Origin: Oryzomonas sagensis | Lineage (GTDB): Bacteria > Desulfobacterota > Desulfuromonadia > Geobacterales > Pseudopelobacteraceae | Direction: 5' to 3' | NCBI RefSeq assembly: GCF_008802355.1 | Contig: NZ_VZRA01000010.1 | Location: 1 to 37,394 of the forward strand | Length of the DNA stretch: 37,394 nucleotides | Shown here: in pieces, positions 7,185 to 14,912 of the stretch | How positions within the stretch are numbered: the first letter of the stretch is position 1 | How the letters are laid out: each line of letters begins with the position of its first letter | Notes under the pieces: generated by a model | Told to the model about the DNA's origin: nothing | What the model saw: only the letters and a program-made list of their open reading frames with translations | Database searches by the model: none | Program-made: the position numbers and the translations under genes

Positions 7185-10160
7185 TTACAATGTTCGCGCC
7201 AGGTGCCTTCTCACCATCTCCTCGAAATCCGTATCGCGGTTGCCGGTGTAGACCAGGGACGAGCCGATCTCGGCGGCGAGGATCGCACAGAGATATTTGC
7301 GGGGCAGGTTCCTGATGCGCTTCCGAAAGGCCGGCGTCTCCCGCAGGAGCCGGGGCAGGTGGTTGAGGATCGCCTTCCGGAAGGGCGGTTGCAGGCAGAG
7401 TTCCGGCCGGGCGGAGAAAAACTCGAACAGCCGGGTGTAGAAGCTGTTGATGTTCAGGCTGATGGTGTCGGAGATCTCGGTGTACAGCAGGCTGTCGCCG
7501 GATTCGCGCCGCCGCCGCAGGATCAGGCGCGCCTCGTCTTCGGTCCTTTTTTCCAGGATGGTCAGCACGTCCTTGACATACGCCTCCTTGTGTTCCAGGA
7601 ACTCCTCTTCGGACAGGAGCAGGTTGGCGATGATCTCGTAGGAGGAGGAGATGACGCCGCACTTGTTGGCCGCTGCGTCGCGCATGATCACCACCCCGTT
7701 CTTCTGGAGGCTGGTCCGGGCCTCGGGAGTGATGAAGGAGTTGGCCCCCTCCACGATCACCCGTGACGAAGGCGCCCCCGTTGCGTCGAGGAAGGTGCTC
7801 CAGTTCTGACCGTCGACGGTCTCGGGCCGCCCCCCGGCGGGGATGAAAAGATCGCTCTTTACCGTAAAGACGAGGCTGTTGTACACGCGGTAGAAGTCGT
7901 CCACCTCCAGCCATTCCTCCACGAGGCCGCCGGTTGCCCTGGCTACCTTGCGGTGGGTCTCCTTGAGCCCCTCGATCCGCCGGCCGGTGCGGTAGATGAT
8001 GAAGCCCCCCTCTCCCAGGGCGTCCGGGTTGAAGGCGTCCAGGTCGTGGGCCAGCACGATGCGCCGCAGTTCCCTGCGGTCGATGCCGTTGGGGTCGTAC
8101 AGGGCGGCGGTGCCGTCGAGGATCAGACGCACCTGCATGAGCGGGCAGCGCTCCAGCATGATGCGCAGGGCGTTGCCCGCCACGTCGCCGCCCGGGCCTC
8201 CGGTCATCTTGAGGGAGAAGGCGTCCCTGTTGATATGGATACCGGCCGCTTCGGCCATGGTGATCTCGGCGAATTTGACCACGCCGGTGGAGGTGACGCC
8301 GTATTCCTTGTGGTTGATGCCGATCCGCTTGCTGGACATGATGCCGATGCCGAGCATGTACCCCCGTTTTTTCGACAGGTTGGCTATGGCCTCGATCATG
8401 CCGTCGTGCATATTCTCGTCCGGCCCGATCTCGATCGGCTCGTCGTCGCCGTAGTAGTCCACCACCCGTGGGTCCCGGGCCCGGCCGCGGTCGGTCACGA
8501 AGATGTCCAGGAAAGCGTTGGCGATGCCGTATTGCAGCTTGTAAAGACGGCAGTTCTCCGCCTCGCCCCCCGCCTGCTCCAGGTCCGAGGCGTCCAGCAC
8601 CAGGGTCATCTTGGAACCGCCCTCGTAGATGTCCTTGTTCTTGAAGTGCTGGGTGTTGGCCAGGACGTACACCTCGCGGAAGAGGGTATTGGCGGCGGTG
8701 GTGTAGTCGTCGGCGCTCCGGGCGATGACCGTGCGCCATCCCCCCCGGGCGATATCCGAGAACCCCACGTGGTAGCCGGCGCCGAAGCGGCTGAAGAAGA
8801 ACGTCACCCGGAAGGGGAGGGTCTCGGGCAGGTCGGCGGTGAATTCGCGCCCCAACTCGCGCAGGTAGGCGGGGTCGAGACGGAAGGCCAGGGCCTGCTT
8901 GGCTACCACGAAGAAGTTGGTCTTGAGGGTGTGGGTGACCAGCAGCAGGCAGCAACGGTAGACGGCCCGGCGTATGTCGTCCAGCCAGCGGTGGCCGGTG
9001 TTGTATTCCTCGGCCGCCAGCCGGGTCTCGGCCAGGAGGTTGCCGTAGACCGCCTCCCGCCCGGCCAGGTCCGGGTCGAAGCGCGCCCGGAACAGGCTGA
9101 TGAACCTCTGGGCCATCTCGGGATGGTCGTAGAAGGCCTTTTGCACATCCTCCAGGCCGAACCGGTCCGGCTGGCTATGGGCCAGGCTGGTGTGGCAGAA
9201 GGCGATGCAGGCGTTGACCAGGGCCGCGTCCTCGCCCGACATCTGCCCCTCGGTGACATAGTCCCGGTAGGCGGGCGAGGAGGTGGCGATGATCTGGGTG
9301 GTGCATAATTCGCGGGTCAGGCGCGCCGCCAGTTCGCTCTCCGGCGCCAGGATCTCCCCCTGGCGGTTGATGACGAAAAAGGCCCCCAGGAAGTACGGAT
9401 GGATGCCGTTGGAGATGGTGTGGCAATAGGCGCGGCGGATACCGATATCCAGGCGGTTGAAGATTTCCAGCACCTGGAGCAGGAATTCATTCTGGGGCGG
9501 GTTGCCCACGGCGAACAGCACCCGCGTTTCCGGGTGGTCTTCGCGCACCACCTCTCTGATGTCCAGAAACAGGCCGCCCGCAGCGTTGCCGCGTTCAAAG
9601 AGCCAGATCAGCCAGGCCAGCCGCGACGGCGGCGTCATACGGACAAAATCCTCGTCATTGAGCCAGAGTATCTTCAGCAGGTGGTCGAGCTTTTTCGGGT
9701 CGAACTCCGGAAAGGAACAGCGCAACTCGGCGCGGATCTTGCGGGTCAGCGCGAGGGGAATCGCCACCTGCCGGCTCAGGTCGATCTCGTGGTTCTGGCG
9801 GCGGTCGAACTCGAAACGCTGCACCTCCAGTTCATGCTCCATGCCGGGCATGGGCGCGTTGGAGTGGGAGAACATGGCATAGGAAATCTCCTGCTCTCCC
9901 ACCCGGCGCAAGGTCTCGTAGAGGGAGCCGGGCTGATTGACGCAGGCGATCACCAGGCGTTTCTCCCGGTCCGTCAGGATCAGGCTGCGGTTGTCGCGCA
10001 GGCGGCCCATCTCGCGGGCCAGCAGTGTCAACGCCTCTTGCTCGTCGGCCATGGCTTGAAAGAAGTAGGGGCTCATGTGCCGCTGGAGCCAATCGGCATT
10101 TTGCACGGTGATTTCCCGCTCGGCCCTGGCCGAACGGCGGATAACGGAAGGAAGGTTCAT
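7185..10160 (-). CDS. NAD-type glutamate dehydrogenase, large (991 aa) form
   Basis: A 991-residue enzyme of the large NAD-specific glutamate dehydrogenase class (about 115 kDa), which oxidises glutamate to 2-oxoglutarate and ammonia. The N-terminal ~450 residues are the regulatory/oligomerisation part. The catalytic part includes GYHVGFSDIARGGWR, a glycine-rich YEGGSKMTLVLDASD segment with the likely substrate lysine, GINHKEYGVTSTG, and the dinucleotide-binding region SLKMTGGPGGDVAGNALRIM. The C-terminal ~150 residues are helical. The start at 10160 (MNLPSVIRR) follows AGGAGC; the longer reading from 10256 would overlap the divergent promoter of the cobalamin gene. It stands alone, which fits a catabolic enzyme allowing growth on or recycling of glutamate. 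Cofactor preference is inferred from class only. Confidence 0.88.
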   Translation of the reverse strand: MNLPSVIRRSARAEREITVQNADWLQRHMSPYFFQAMADEQEALTLLAREMGRLRDNRSLILTDREKRLVIACVNQPGSLYETLRRVGEQEISYAMFSHSNAPMPGMEHELEVQRFEFDRRQNHEIDLSRQVAIPLALTRKIRAELRCSFPEFDPKKLDHLLKILWLNDEDFVRMTPPSRLAWLIWLFERGNAAGGLFLDIREVVREDHPETRVLFAVGNPPQNEFLLQVLEIFNRLDIGIRRAYCHTISNGIHPYFLGAFFVINRQGEILAPESELAARLTRELCTTQIIATSSPAYRDYVTEGQMSGEDAALVNACIAFCHTSLAHSQPDRFGLEDVQKAFYDHPEMAQRFISLFRARFDPDLAGREAVYGNLLAETRLAAEEYNTGHRWLDDIRRAVYRCCLLLVTHTLKTNFFVVAKQALAFRLDPAYLRELGREFTADLPETLPFRVTFFFSRFGAGYHVGFSDIARGGWRTVIARSADDYTTAANTLFREVYVLANTQHFKNKDIYEGGSKMTLVLDASDLEQAGGEAENCRLYKLQYGIANAFLDIFVTDRGRARDPRVVDYYGDDEPIEIGPDENMHDGMIEAIANLSKKRGYMLGIGIMSSKRIGINHKEYGVTSTGVVKFAEITMAEAAGIHINRDAFSLKMTGGPGGDVAGNALRIMLERCPLMQVRLILDGTAALYDPNGIDRRELRRIVLAHDLDAFNPDALGEGGFIIYRTGRRIEGLKETHRKVARATGGLVEEWLEVDDFYRVYNSLVFTVKSDLFIPAGGRPETVDGQNWSTFLDATGAPSSRVIVEGANSFITPEARTSLQKNGVVIMRDAAANKCGVISSSYEIIANLLLSEEEFLEHKEAYVKDVLTILEKRTEDEARLILRRRRESGDSLLYTEISDTISLNINSFYTRLFEFFSARPELCLQPPFRKAILNHLPRLLRETPAFRKRIRNLPRKYLCAILAAEIGSSLVYTGNRDTDFEEMVRRHLARTL

Positions 10161-10264
10161 CGGATTGCTCCTGGCGTGTGGGATGGTGGTCCGTGCCCCA
10201 TAGTATACCGTCTCTCCGCCGCTCCGCAATGCCTTGCCCGCAATTTGCCGCGGCAATCCTTTGC

Positions 10265-10293
10265 TTGACCGCGCCCGGTCAAATTGCTATAGT
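10265..10293 (+). promoter_or_regulatory. Sigma-70 promoter for cobO
   Basis: TTGACC (10265-10270) and TATAGT (10288-10293) are separated by exactly 17 bases, 85 bases upstream of the cobO start. This is one of the best consensus matches in the window. Confidence 0.65.
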
Positions 10294-10377
10294 CAAACAC
10301 CGTTGTTTTATTCTGTTGTAATCGCCAGGAACCCAGCATCGACAAGGGGTTGGCGGGATTCTGGCCGGGAGCGGCGC

Positions 10378-10905
10378 ATGGCGTTGGAGCGTGGTTGCAT
10401 ACAGGTGTACACCGGCAACGGCAAGGGGAAGACCACCGCGGCTCTCGGTCTGGCCCTGCGGGCCGTCGGCCGCGGGCTCAAGGTGTGCGTCTTCCAGTTC
10501 ATCAAAGGGGGCGGCCCCTACGGTGAGCACCTGATCGCCGGCAATCTGGCCCCATTGTTCACCATCATCCAGACCGGACGGCCCGGCTGGGTCAATACCA
10601 AGGACATCACCAAGGACCGCCAGGTGGCCCAGGAAGCCTTGGAACGGGCCAAGGGCATCCTCGCCTCGGGCGAGTACGACCTGGTGGTTCTGGACGAGAT
10701 CAACGGCGCCGTGGGGTTCGGGCTGGTGGATGTGGAACAGGTCCTGGAACTCATCGGCCTCAAGCCGGAAAAGACCGAACTGGTCCTGACTGGCCGCAAC
10801 GCCCATGAAAAGGTGATCGAAACAGCCGACCTGGTGACCGAGATGCGCGAGATCAAGCATTACTACAAGGCCGGGGTGCCAGCCCGCACGGGAATAGAGA
10901 TGTGA
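10378..10905 (+). CDS. cobO: Cob(I)alamin adenosyltransferase (CobO/BtuR type)
   Basis: A 175-residue P-loop enzyme that transfers the adenosyl group of ATP to cob(I)alamin (or cobinamide), giving adenosylcobalamin. The phosphate-binding loop is TGNGKGKTTAA (residues ~12-22), with GKTT, the VCVFQFIKGG strand and the Walker B-like LVVLDEINGAV. Typical length is 175-200. The ATG at 10378 is chosen because GGGAG precedes it and the family begins close to the P-loop; the in-frame extension to 10234 would cover the promoter. The next gene downstream is an adenosylcobalamin-binding mutase subunit, so the enzyme and a user of its product are neighbours, separated by a palindromic element. Confidence 0.93.
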   Translation: MALERGCIQVYTGNGKGKTTAALGLALRAVGRGLKVCVFQFIKGGGPYGEHLIAGNLAPLFTIIQTGRPGWVNTKDITKDRQVAQEALERAKGILASGEYDLVVLDEINGAVGFGLVDVEQVLELIGLKPEKTELVLTGRNAHEKVIETADLVTEMREIKHYYKAGVPARTGIEM

Positions 10906-10908
10906 CCA

Positions 10909-11029
10909 CGAATCCGGAAAAAGTCCATCCGGTTCGTTGCGCTCATGATCGCCGCTGCGACGTACCGCACGGGTACGTCTCACTCCTCGCATTTCGCGCG
11001 CCTGCCGGCTGGAGCTTTTTGCGGATTCG
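10909..11029. repeat. Long imperfect palindromic element, about 120 bp
   Basis: Outer arms 10909-10932 and 11005-11029 match over about 20 positions (cgaatccg, aaaaag, tcca, ccgg on one side and the complement on the other, with single differences). An inner pair, cgacgtacc and ggtacgtct, flanks the centre near 10975. The whole can fold as one long cruciform or RNA hairpin. It fills the gap between cobO and the B12-binding mutase subunit gene and has the look of a dispersed intergenic palindrome. It could act as a processing or attenuation site. No ORF here is credible. Confidence 0.65.
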
Positions 11030-11078
11030 TTATTGAAACAGGATTGGGCTTATACATTTCATATCGGAGGTACCTTTC

Positions 11079-11483
11079 ATGGCTTCAAGAACATTACGCG
11101 TGCTTGTGGGCAAACCGGGGCTGGACGGTCACGACCGGGGGGCGAAGATCATTGCCCGCGCCTTCCGCGACGCCGGTTTCGAGGTCATCTACACCGGCCT
11201 GCACCAGACGCCGGAGCAGATCGTCTCGGCCGCCATCCAGGAGGACGTGGACTGCGTCGGCCTGTCGATCCTGTCCGGGGCGCACAACACCCTGCTGCCC
11301 CGTATCTGCCAACTCTTCAAGGAGAAGAACGCCGACGACATCAAGGTCTTCGGCGGCGGGGTCATCCCCGAGGACGACATCCCCGGTCTCAAGGCGGCCG
11401 GCATCTGCGAGATCTTCACCCCCGGCACCTCCACGGACGACATCGTCTCCTGGGTGAAGGACAACGTGATCCCGCGGGCATAG
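11079..11483 (+). CDS. Cobalamin-binding subunit of methylmalonyl-CoA mutase type
   Basis: A 134-residue stand-alone B12-binding domain of the methylmalonyl-CoA mutase C-terminal class. It carries the lower-ligand motif DGHDRGAK (His18 would coordinate cobalt), the SxL-type segment [13 protein letters not shown] and the GGG loop [11 protein letters not shown] that embraces the nucleotide tail. Start at 11079 with GGAGG upstream. It must pair with a separately encoded catalytic barrel subunit (methylmalonyl-CoA or a related acyl-CoA mutase), which is not in the window. Placement after cobO fits supply of adenosylcobalamin. A hairpin terminator follows. Which acyl-CoA isomerisation it serves cannot be decided from this domain alone. 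Confidence 0.9.
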   Translation: MASRTLRVLVGKPGLDGHDRGAKIIARAFRDAGFEVIYTGLHQTPEQIVSAAIQEDVDCVGLSILSGAHNTLLPRICQLFKEKNADDIKVFGGGVIPEDDIPGLKAAGICEIFTPGTSTDDIVSWVKDNVIPRA

Positions 11484-11506
11484 CCGTCGTCGGTTCTTTG
11501 TGTATG

Positions 11507-11541
11507 AAAAAGCCGCCCTGGATTACCGGGGCGGTTTTTTT
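11507..11541 (+). terminator. Rho-independent terminator after the B12-binding subunit
   Basis: A stem with arms 11507-11521 and 11526-11540 (two mismatches or wobbles) and a four-base loop is followed by a seven-T run ending at 11541. It is closely similar to the terminator at 12381-12416 after the next gene. Confidence 0.85.
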
Positions 11542-11566
11542 GTCGAATGAGTAAAGTTGATGCCGC

Positions 11567-11597
11567 TTGATGTTGCTGTAAAAGACTATTATAGTCT
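11567..11597 (+). promoter_or_regulatory. Sigma-70 promoter with overlapping palindromic operator, upstream of SDR gene
   Basis: TTGATG (11567-11572) and TATAGT (11590-11595) are 17 bases apart. The -10 lies inside the perfect palindrome agactattatagtct (11583-11597; seven-base arms, one central base). A dimeric repressor binding here would block transcription of the SDR gene 47 bases downstream. No regulator gene is adjacent. Confidence 0.55.
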
Positions 11598-11643
11598 TAT
11601 TATGACGCAGCACCGAATCCCCTATCCATGAACGGAGAAAACC

Positions 11644-12360
11644 ATGAAACTCGAAAACAAAACCATTCTGGTAACCGGGTCGAATAGAGGCATCGGCAAG
11701 GCCTTGGTTGCAGCGTTGCTCAAACACCCTGTCACGAGAATCTACGCGGCGGCCCGCAAGACCGAAGATCTCCCGGCATTCGGCGATAGCCGCGTGGTGC
11801 CGCTGAAGCTGGACATTACCGACCTGGACCTCGTCAAAAAGGCTGCCGGTCTGGCGCAGGATGTGGATCTGCTCATCAACAACGCCGGTGTCGCCACCTT
11901 TTCGTCCGTTGTTACCAGTGAACCGGACGCGCTGAAACACGATATGGAGGTGAATTATCTGGGCACGCTCAACGTGGTCCGCTCCTTTGCGCCGGTACTG
12001 GAGAAGCGGGGCGGCGGCGCCATTGCCAATGTCATCTCCGTTGTCGGCCTCGCAAACATGGCCGCCGCAGGCGGTTACAGCGCTTCAAAGGCGGCGCTCT
12101 TTTCCGCGACCCAGGCCATGCGCGCCGAATTGAAGGCCAAAGGCATTTCCGTGCACGGCATCTTCCCCGGTCCGATCGATACCGACATGGCCCGCGACTT
12201 CGACATGCCCAAAACCGGCGCCCAGGAAACGGCGGAGAACATCATCAAAGGTCTCCTTGCGGATCAGGAGGATATCTTTCCCGATCCCATGTCCGCGCAG
12301 GTGGGCGAGTTGTGGGCGAAAGACCCGAAAGGCCTTGAGCGCCAGTTTTCAGGCATGTAA
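11644..12360 (+). CDS. Short-chain dehydrogenase/reductase (SDR family)
   Basis: A 238-residue classical SDR oxidoreductase. The Rossmann motif TGSNRGIG is at residues 11-18, NNAG at 79-82, the catalytic Ser at about 132 and the YSASK pair at Tyr145/Lys149. AARKTEDL after the second strand has basic residues that would favour NADPH. The PGPIDTDMARDF segment after the active site is typical. Start at 11644 after CGGAGAAAACC. The gene stands alone between two related terminators, with a promoter overlapped by a perfect palindrome, so it looks like a separately regulated unit. The substrate is unknown; the family covers carbonyl reduction of many small molecules. Confidence 0.9.
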   Translation: MKLENKTILVTGSNRGIGKALVAALLKHPVTRIYAAARKTEDLPAFGDSRVVPLKLDITDLDLVKKAAGLAQDVDLLINNAGVATFSSVVTSEPDALKHDMEVNYLGTLNVVRSFAPVLEKRGGGAIANVISVVGLANMAAAGGYSASKAALFSATQAMRAELKAKGISVHGIFPGPIDTDMARDFDMPKTGAQETAENIIKGLLADQEDIFPDPMSAQVGELWAKDPKGLERQFSGM

Positions 12361-12380
12361 TTGGGGGCTGGTTCATACAC

Positions 12381-12416
12381 AACAAAACCGCCCAGGATCA
12401 CCGGGGCGGTTTTGTT
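12381..12416 (+). terminator. Rho-independent terminator after the SDR gene
   Basis: Arms 12381-12396 and 12401-12416 pair over 15 of 16 positions around the loop atca, with an A-run before and a T-run after, so it could work in both directions. It is a near relative of the hairpin at 11507-11541. Confidence 0.85.
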
Positions 12417-12524
12417 GTTCGAATGGACAAAGGTTGTGTCAGGCCGCTTTGCGGGCAAGGCCCTCCGCGATGTAGGTTGCGGCAAGGGTGTTGATGCTAC
12501 CCCGCAGTCTTACTTTGCCTTCGT

Positions 12525-13430
12525 CTATTTTTGCACACTTATCTCAAACACCGCCCGTTTGTCTTCTGGAACACTCAGGATGTCATTGGTAGCTTGTGTG
12601 ATGCCGAGTTCATTTTCCCAGATGTAGGGCGGTGGCGAATATTGTTTTCCGGTTACAGGTTTCACTGCATTGGGGTCCGATGTAATTGACCTAAGCGTAT
12701 TTGCACTTGATGAAATGGCTGGCCGGTGAGCGGGTATAGAGAACGCACGTCCGCTTATTGCTGGAGTGGACTGACTGCTGGGTGGAAAATAGTCTTTGTT
12801 TTCTGCCCGTCCTTCCGCTTTTTCTTGGTCCGCTTTATTCGATGGAATCCCATTTTCAATATCTACTTGCGGGCGATAATTTTTTGTAAAAGACAGTGTG
12901 GTAATAAAACCTACTGATTTTAGGCCGTTTGATAAATTGTTTTCAATGCTAACCCTGACAACGGTGTTTTCCAGGGTCCAAGAAGAGGTGGTCGTATTTC
13001 TGACATACTCACCAAAAGTTTCAGTTCTTTTGTTTTCAACACGATTGTCACCGAATTTTTCATTACACCAACTCACATATTGTGTGTAATCATCAGTATT
13101 TACTCTGTTGATAGAATAAATAGCGAATGAATTTACTTCCTTGGTTTTGGTATTTACATACATGTTCATTGCTTCGGCGCTTAAATTACTTATGCTGATT
13201 GGTGTTGTATAATTGTCACTTATTTTGGTGTCTCCAATACCAGACCATCCTCCTGACTTCCATGGTGCCGACTTGTACAACTCACTGTCTTCAAAGGTCT
13301 CCCACTTGTATGTGGACCAGAAGTCCCTGCTTTCTAACAGTTTGGTTAATTCCGATGTCGCACCATTGGAAGCAGTGGCGGATGTAAGGATTGTCAATGT
13401 AACAAGTAAAAATCCCAGGAGTTTATTCAT
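12525..13430 (-). CDS. Secreted hypothetical protein, AT-rich gene
   Basis: A 301-residue protein with a signal peptide (MNKLLGFLLVTLTILTSATASNGA). The mature protein is rich in Asn, Ser and Thr, with a mixed alpha/beta N-terminal half (SAEAMNMYVNTKTKEVNSFAIYS...) reminiscent of small periplasmic domains that compare a stored value over time, and a low-complexity C-terminal half rich in Pro and Ser. I recognise no family. Start at 13430, set by AGGAGA seven bases upstream. GC content is clearly lower than in neighbouring genes, as in the next gene upstream, suggesting recent acquisition of both. The two genes are separated by a 15-bp perfect inverted repeat. Confidence 0.7.
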   Translation of the reverse strand: MNKLLGFLLVTLTILTSATASNGATSELTKLLESRDFWSTYKWETFEDSELYKSAPWKSGGWSGIGDTKISDNYTTPISISNLSAEAMNMYVNTKTKEVNSFAIYSINRVNTDDYTQYVSWCNEKFGDNRVENKRTETFGEYVRNTTTSSWTLENTVVRVSIENNLSNGLKSVGFITTLSFTKNYRPQVDIENGIPSNKADQEKAEGRAENKDYFPPSSQSTPAISGRAFSIPAHRPAISSSANTLRSITSDPNAVKPVTGKQYSPPPYIWENELGITQATNDILSVPEDKRAVFEISVQK

Positions 13431-13468
13431 TATATGTCTCCTCATGCCGTGGAGCGTAGCGAAATGAA

Positions 13469-13509
13469 ATGGGCACCAATAAGCAGCCTGTCCCCTTATT
13501 GGTGCCCAT
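13469..13509. repeat. Perfect 15-bp inverted repeat between two secreted-protein genes
   Basis: Arms atgggcaccaataag (13469-13483) and its exact complement (13495-13509) surround an 11-base loop. It lies in the 100-base gap between the minus-strand genes ending at 13531 and starting at 13430. There is only a weak T-rich stretch after it on the minus strand, so it may be a terminator/attenuator or an mRNA processing stem. Confidence 0.7.
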
Positions 13510-13530
13510 AGCAGGCGAATGTTCTTTGGA

Positions 13531-13878
13531 TCATTTTACAAAACCACCCGTTCGAACTTCTCTAAGACACCCTTGATAAAATACCAAAATATGTTGCAGT
13601 GAAGAGCCCTCAGTGTATATCCATTCTACATACGGCTCCTTTTTCAGCCAAGTATAGGGCTCACCACTTTTATAGCAAGGGTTCTCTTCCGGGTTAAAAT
13701 GCATCGGGGCACTCATGTCATTCGTTTTGAAAGCAGGGGGATCGCACTTAGCTTCCACCGTGGCAATTTTGTCTCCGGTCGAGACAATAGCGCCGTTGGG
13801 ACAGCTAAAGTTGTCGGCATATGCCAGCATGCCCGAGAAATAGAAAACAGCGGCTACAGCAATATCTGTCCATTTCAT
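13531..13878 (-). CDS. DUF2845-like small periplasmic protein
   Basis: A 115-residue secreted protein. The signal peptide is MKWTDIAVAAVFYFSGMLAYA. The mature start NFSCPNGAIVSTGDKIATVEAKCDPP matches the pattern of the DUF2845 family, in which a C-G/N-(x)-(L/I)-V-S-x-G-(D/S) stretch is followed by xxV-xxKCGxP. Cysteines at the start, after the helix, at ENPCYKS and near the C-terminus (YQGCLREV) could form two disulfides. The ATG at 13878 is chosen because GGAG lies seven bases before it. Function of the family is unknown. The gene is AT-richer than its surroundings and probably forms a pair with the downstream secreted protein gene. Confidence 0.7.
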   Translation of the reverse strand: MKWTDIAVAAVFYFSGMLAYADNFSCPNGAIVSTGDKIATVEAKCDPPAFKTNDMSAPMHFNPEENPCYKSGEPYTWLKKEPYVEWIYTEGSSLQHILVFYQGCLREVRTGGFVK

Positions 13879-14010
13879 ATTTTTCTCCACACTATTGGTT
13901 CCAGCATATGATTGGACGGTCCATTATCAGAGATATTTCGCAGAAAACAACTATGACATATTCTGTCTTGACCCTTGATTGTTGCTTCGGTGTTTAACTA
14001 TCTGAATTGT

Positions 14011-14068
14011 AGAGGCGAACTGCTGTTCGCCCAATCAGGGCGCATGCAATGCGCCCCTACGCCTGATT
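14011..14068. repeat. REP-like double-hairpin intergenic element
   Basis: Two adjacent palindromes: ggcgaac/gttcgcc (14014-14020 and 14025-14031, four-base loop) and gggcgcat/atgcgccc (14038-14045 and 14049-14056, three-base loop). A further enclosing pair aatcagg/cctgatt (14033-14039 and 14062-14068) is an alternative fold. This is the form of dispersed REP-type elements. It lies downstream of the five-haem cytochrome gene and may stabilise or terminate that transcript. The 13879-14094 gap holds no gene otherwise. Confidence 0.7.
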
Positions 14069-14094
14069 TGTATATTTAATCGCCGAAGCGATAA

Positions 14095-14895
14095 CTAATC
14101 AAACGTTTTCCTCAGCAGATGCGCAAACAACGCCAGCAGCAGCATGGCCGAAACAACAACCGCCCCGGCGATCTTCCGCTTCTGGCGCGACTCGTCCAGG
14201 GCCGTGAGCTGAGCCTGGATCTTCTTCAGGTCCGCCTGTATCCCGGCCGACTCTTTCTTCACCATCTCCACGTCCACGTTGTGGAACAGGGTGTGGAAGC
14301 GGTTGCGCACGGCGAATAACCCCTTCTCCAGGCTCTCCGTATCAGTCCCTTGCCCCTTGTAGACCGCGATCCGCTTGTCCATGGCGACGATCATGGTCTC
14401 GGTCTCCAGCATGGCTGCCCTGATCACCTTGGCTCGCTCGTAGCTGTGGCACTGGCTGCAGCGTTTCTCGTTGATGATATCCAGCGACGCCTTGACCACC
14501 AGATGGTTGCTGTGGCAGGTGACGCAGGTCGGCCCCCCCTTGCCCAAGGCCTTGCCGTGGGCGCTGGCCAGATAGTCCTTCAACACCCCCACGTGGCAGC
14601 GGCCGCAGAAGGCCGGGATGGCCGGTTCCTTGGGCGCGCCCAGGAAGCCGCGGGCCGGACTCATGGCGTTGGCCGCGTCCTTGGGGTCGCCGCCGTGGCA
14701 GGCGTTGCAGGCGATGCCGTTTTCCGCGTGAATGCTCCCCTTCCAGAGTTTGACCGGCTCGCCGATCTTGCCCGGCATGGCGCCGTGGCACTGGATGCAG
14801 ACGATCTCCTGCGGTTCCGCGGCGAATGAGGCCACAGGCAACAGCAGGGCGGCCAGGGGTAAGAGCAGGACGAGCAGGCTTCCCAACAGGTTCAT
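14095..14895 (-). CDS. Membrane-anchored five-haem cytochrome c of a bc-type complex
   Basis: A 266-residue protein with a signal peptide (residues 1-26, ending SFAA), five CxxCH haem-binding motifs (C33, C63, C97, C124 and C146), a charged helical region (~155-235, probably coiled coil) and a C-terminal membrane helix (~240-260, AGAVVVSAMLLLALFAHLL). It therefore sits in the periplasm on the inner membrane, where it would replace cytochrome c1 as electron acceptor of the Rieske/cytochrome b pair encoded just upstream. The start at 14895 has GGGAG upstream; an ATG at 14916 overlapping the cytochrome b stop (ATGA) is an alternative. It is the last gene of the three-gene unit. Similar complexes occur in Geobacteraceae; I do not assign a specific member. 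Confidence 0.88.
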   Translation of the reverse strand: MNLLGSLLVLLLPLAALLLPVASFAAEPQEIVCIQCHGAMPGKIGEPVKLWKGSIHAENGIACNACHGGDPKDAANAMSPARGFLGAPKEPAIPAFCGRCHVGVLKDYLASAHGKALGKGGPTCVTCHSNHLVVKASLDIINEKRCSQCHSYERAKVIRAAMLETETMIVAMDKRIAVYKGQGTDTESLEKGLFAVRNRFHTLFHNVDVEMVKKESAGIQADLKKIQAQLTALDESRQKRKIAGAVVVSAMLLLALFAHLLRKTFD

Positions 14896-14912
14896 GACAG
14901 TCTCCCGGTATC

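Noticed and set aside
7953-9308. Long plus-strand frames opposite glutamate dehydrogenase
   Set aside because: Shadow frames; composition Gly/Val/Gln/His-rich and no start signal.
10161-10377. Cobalamin riboswitch upstream of cobO
   Set aside because: The space after the promoter is only about 80 bases, too short for the aptamer, and I see no B12-box-like sequence.
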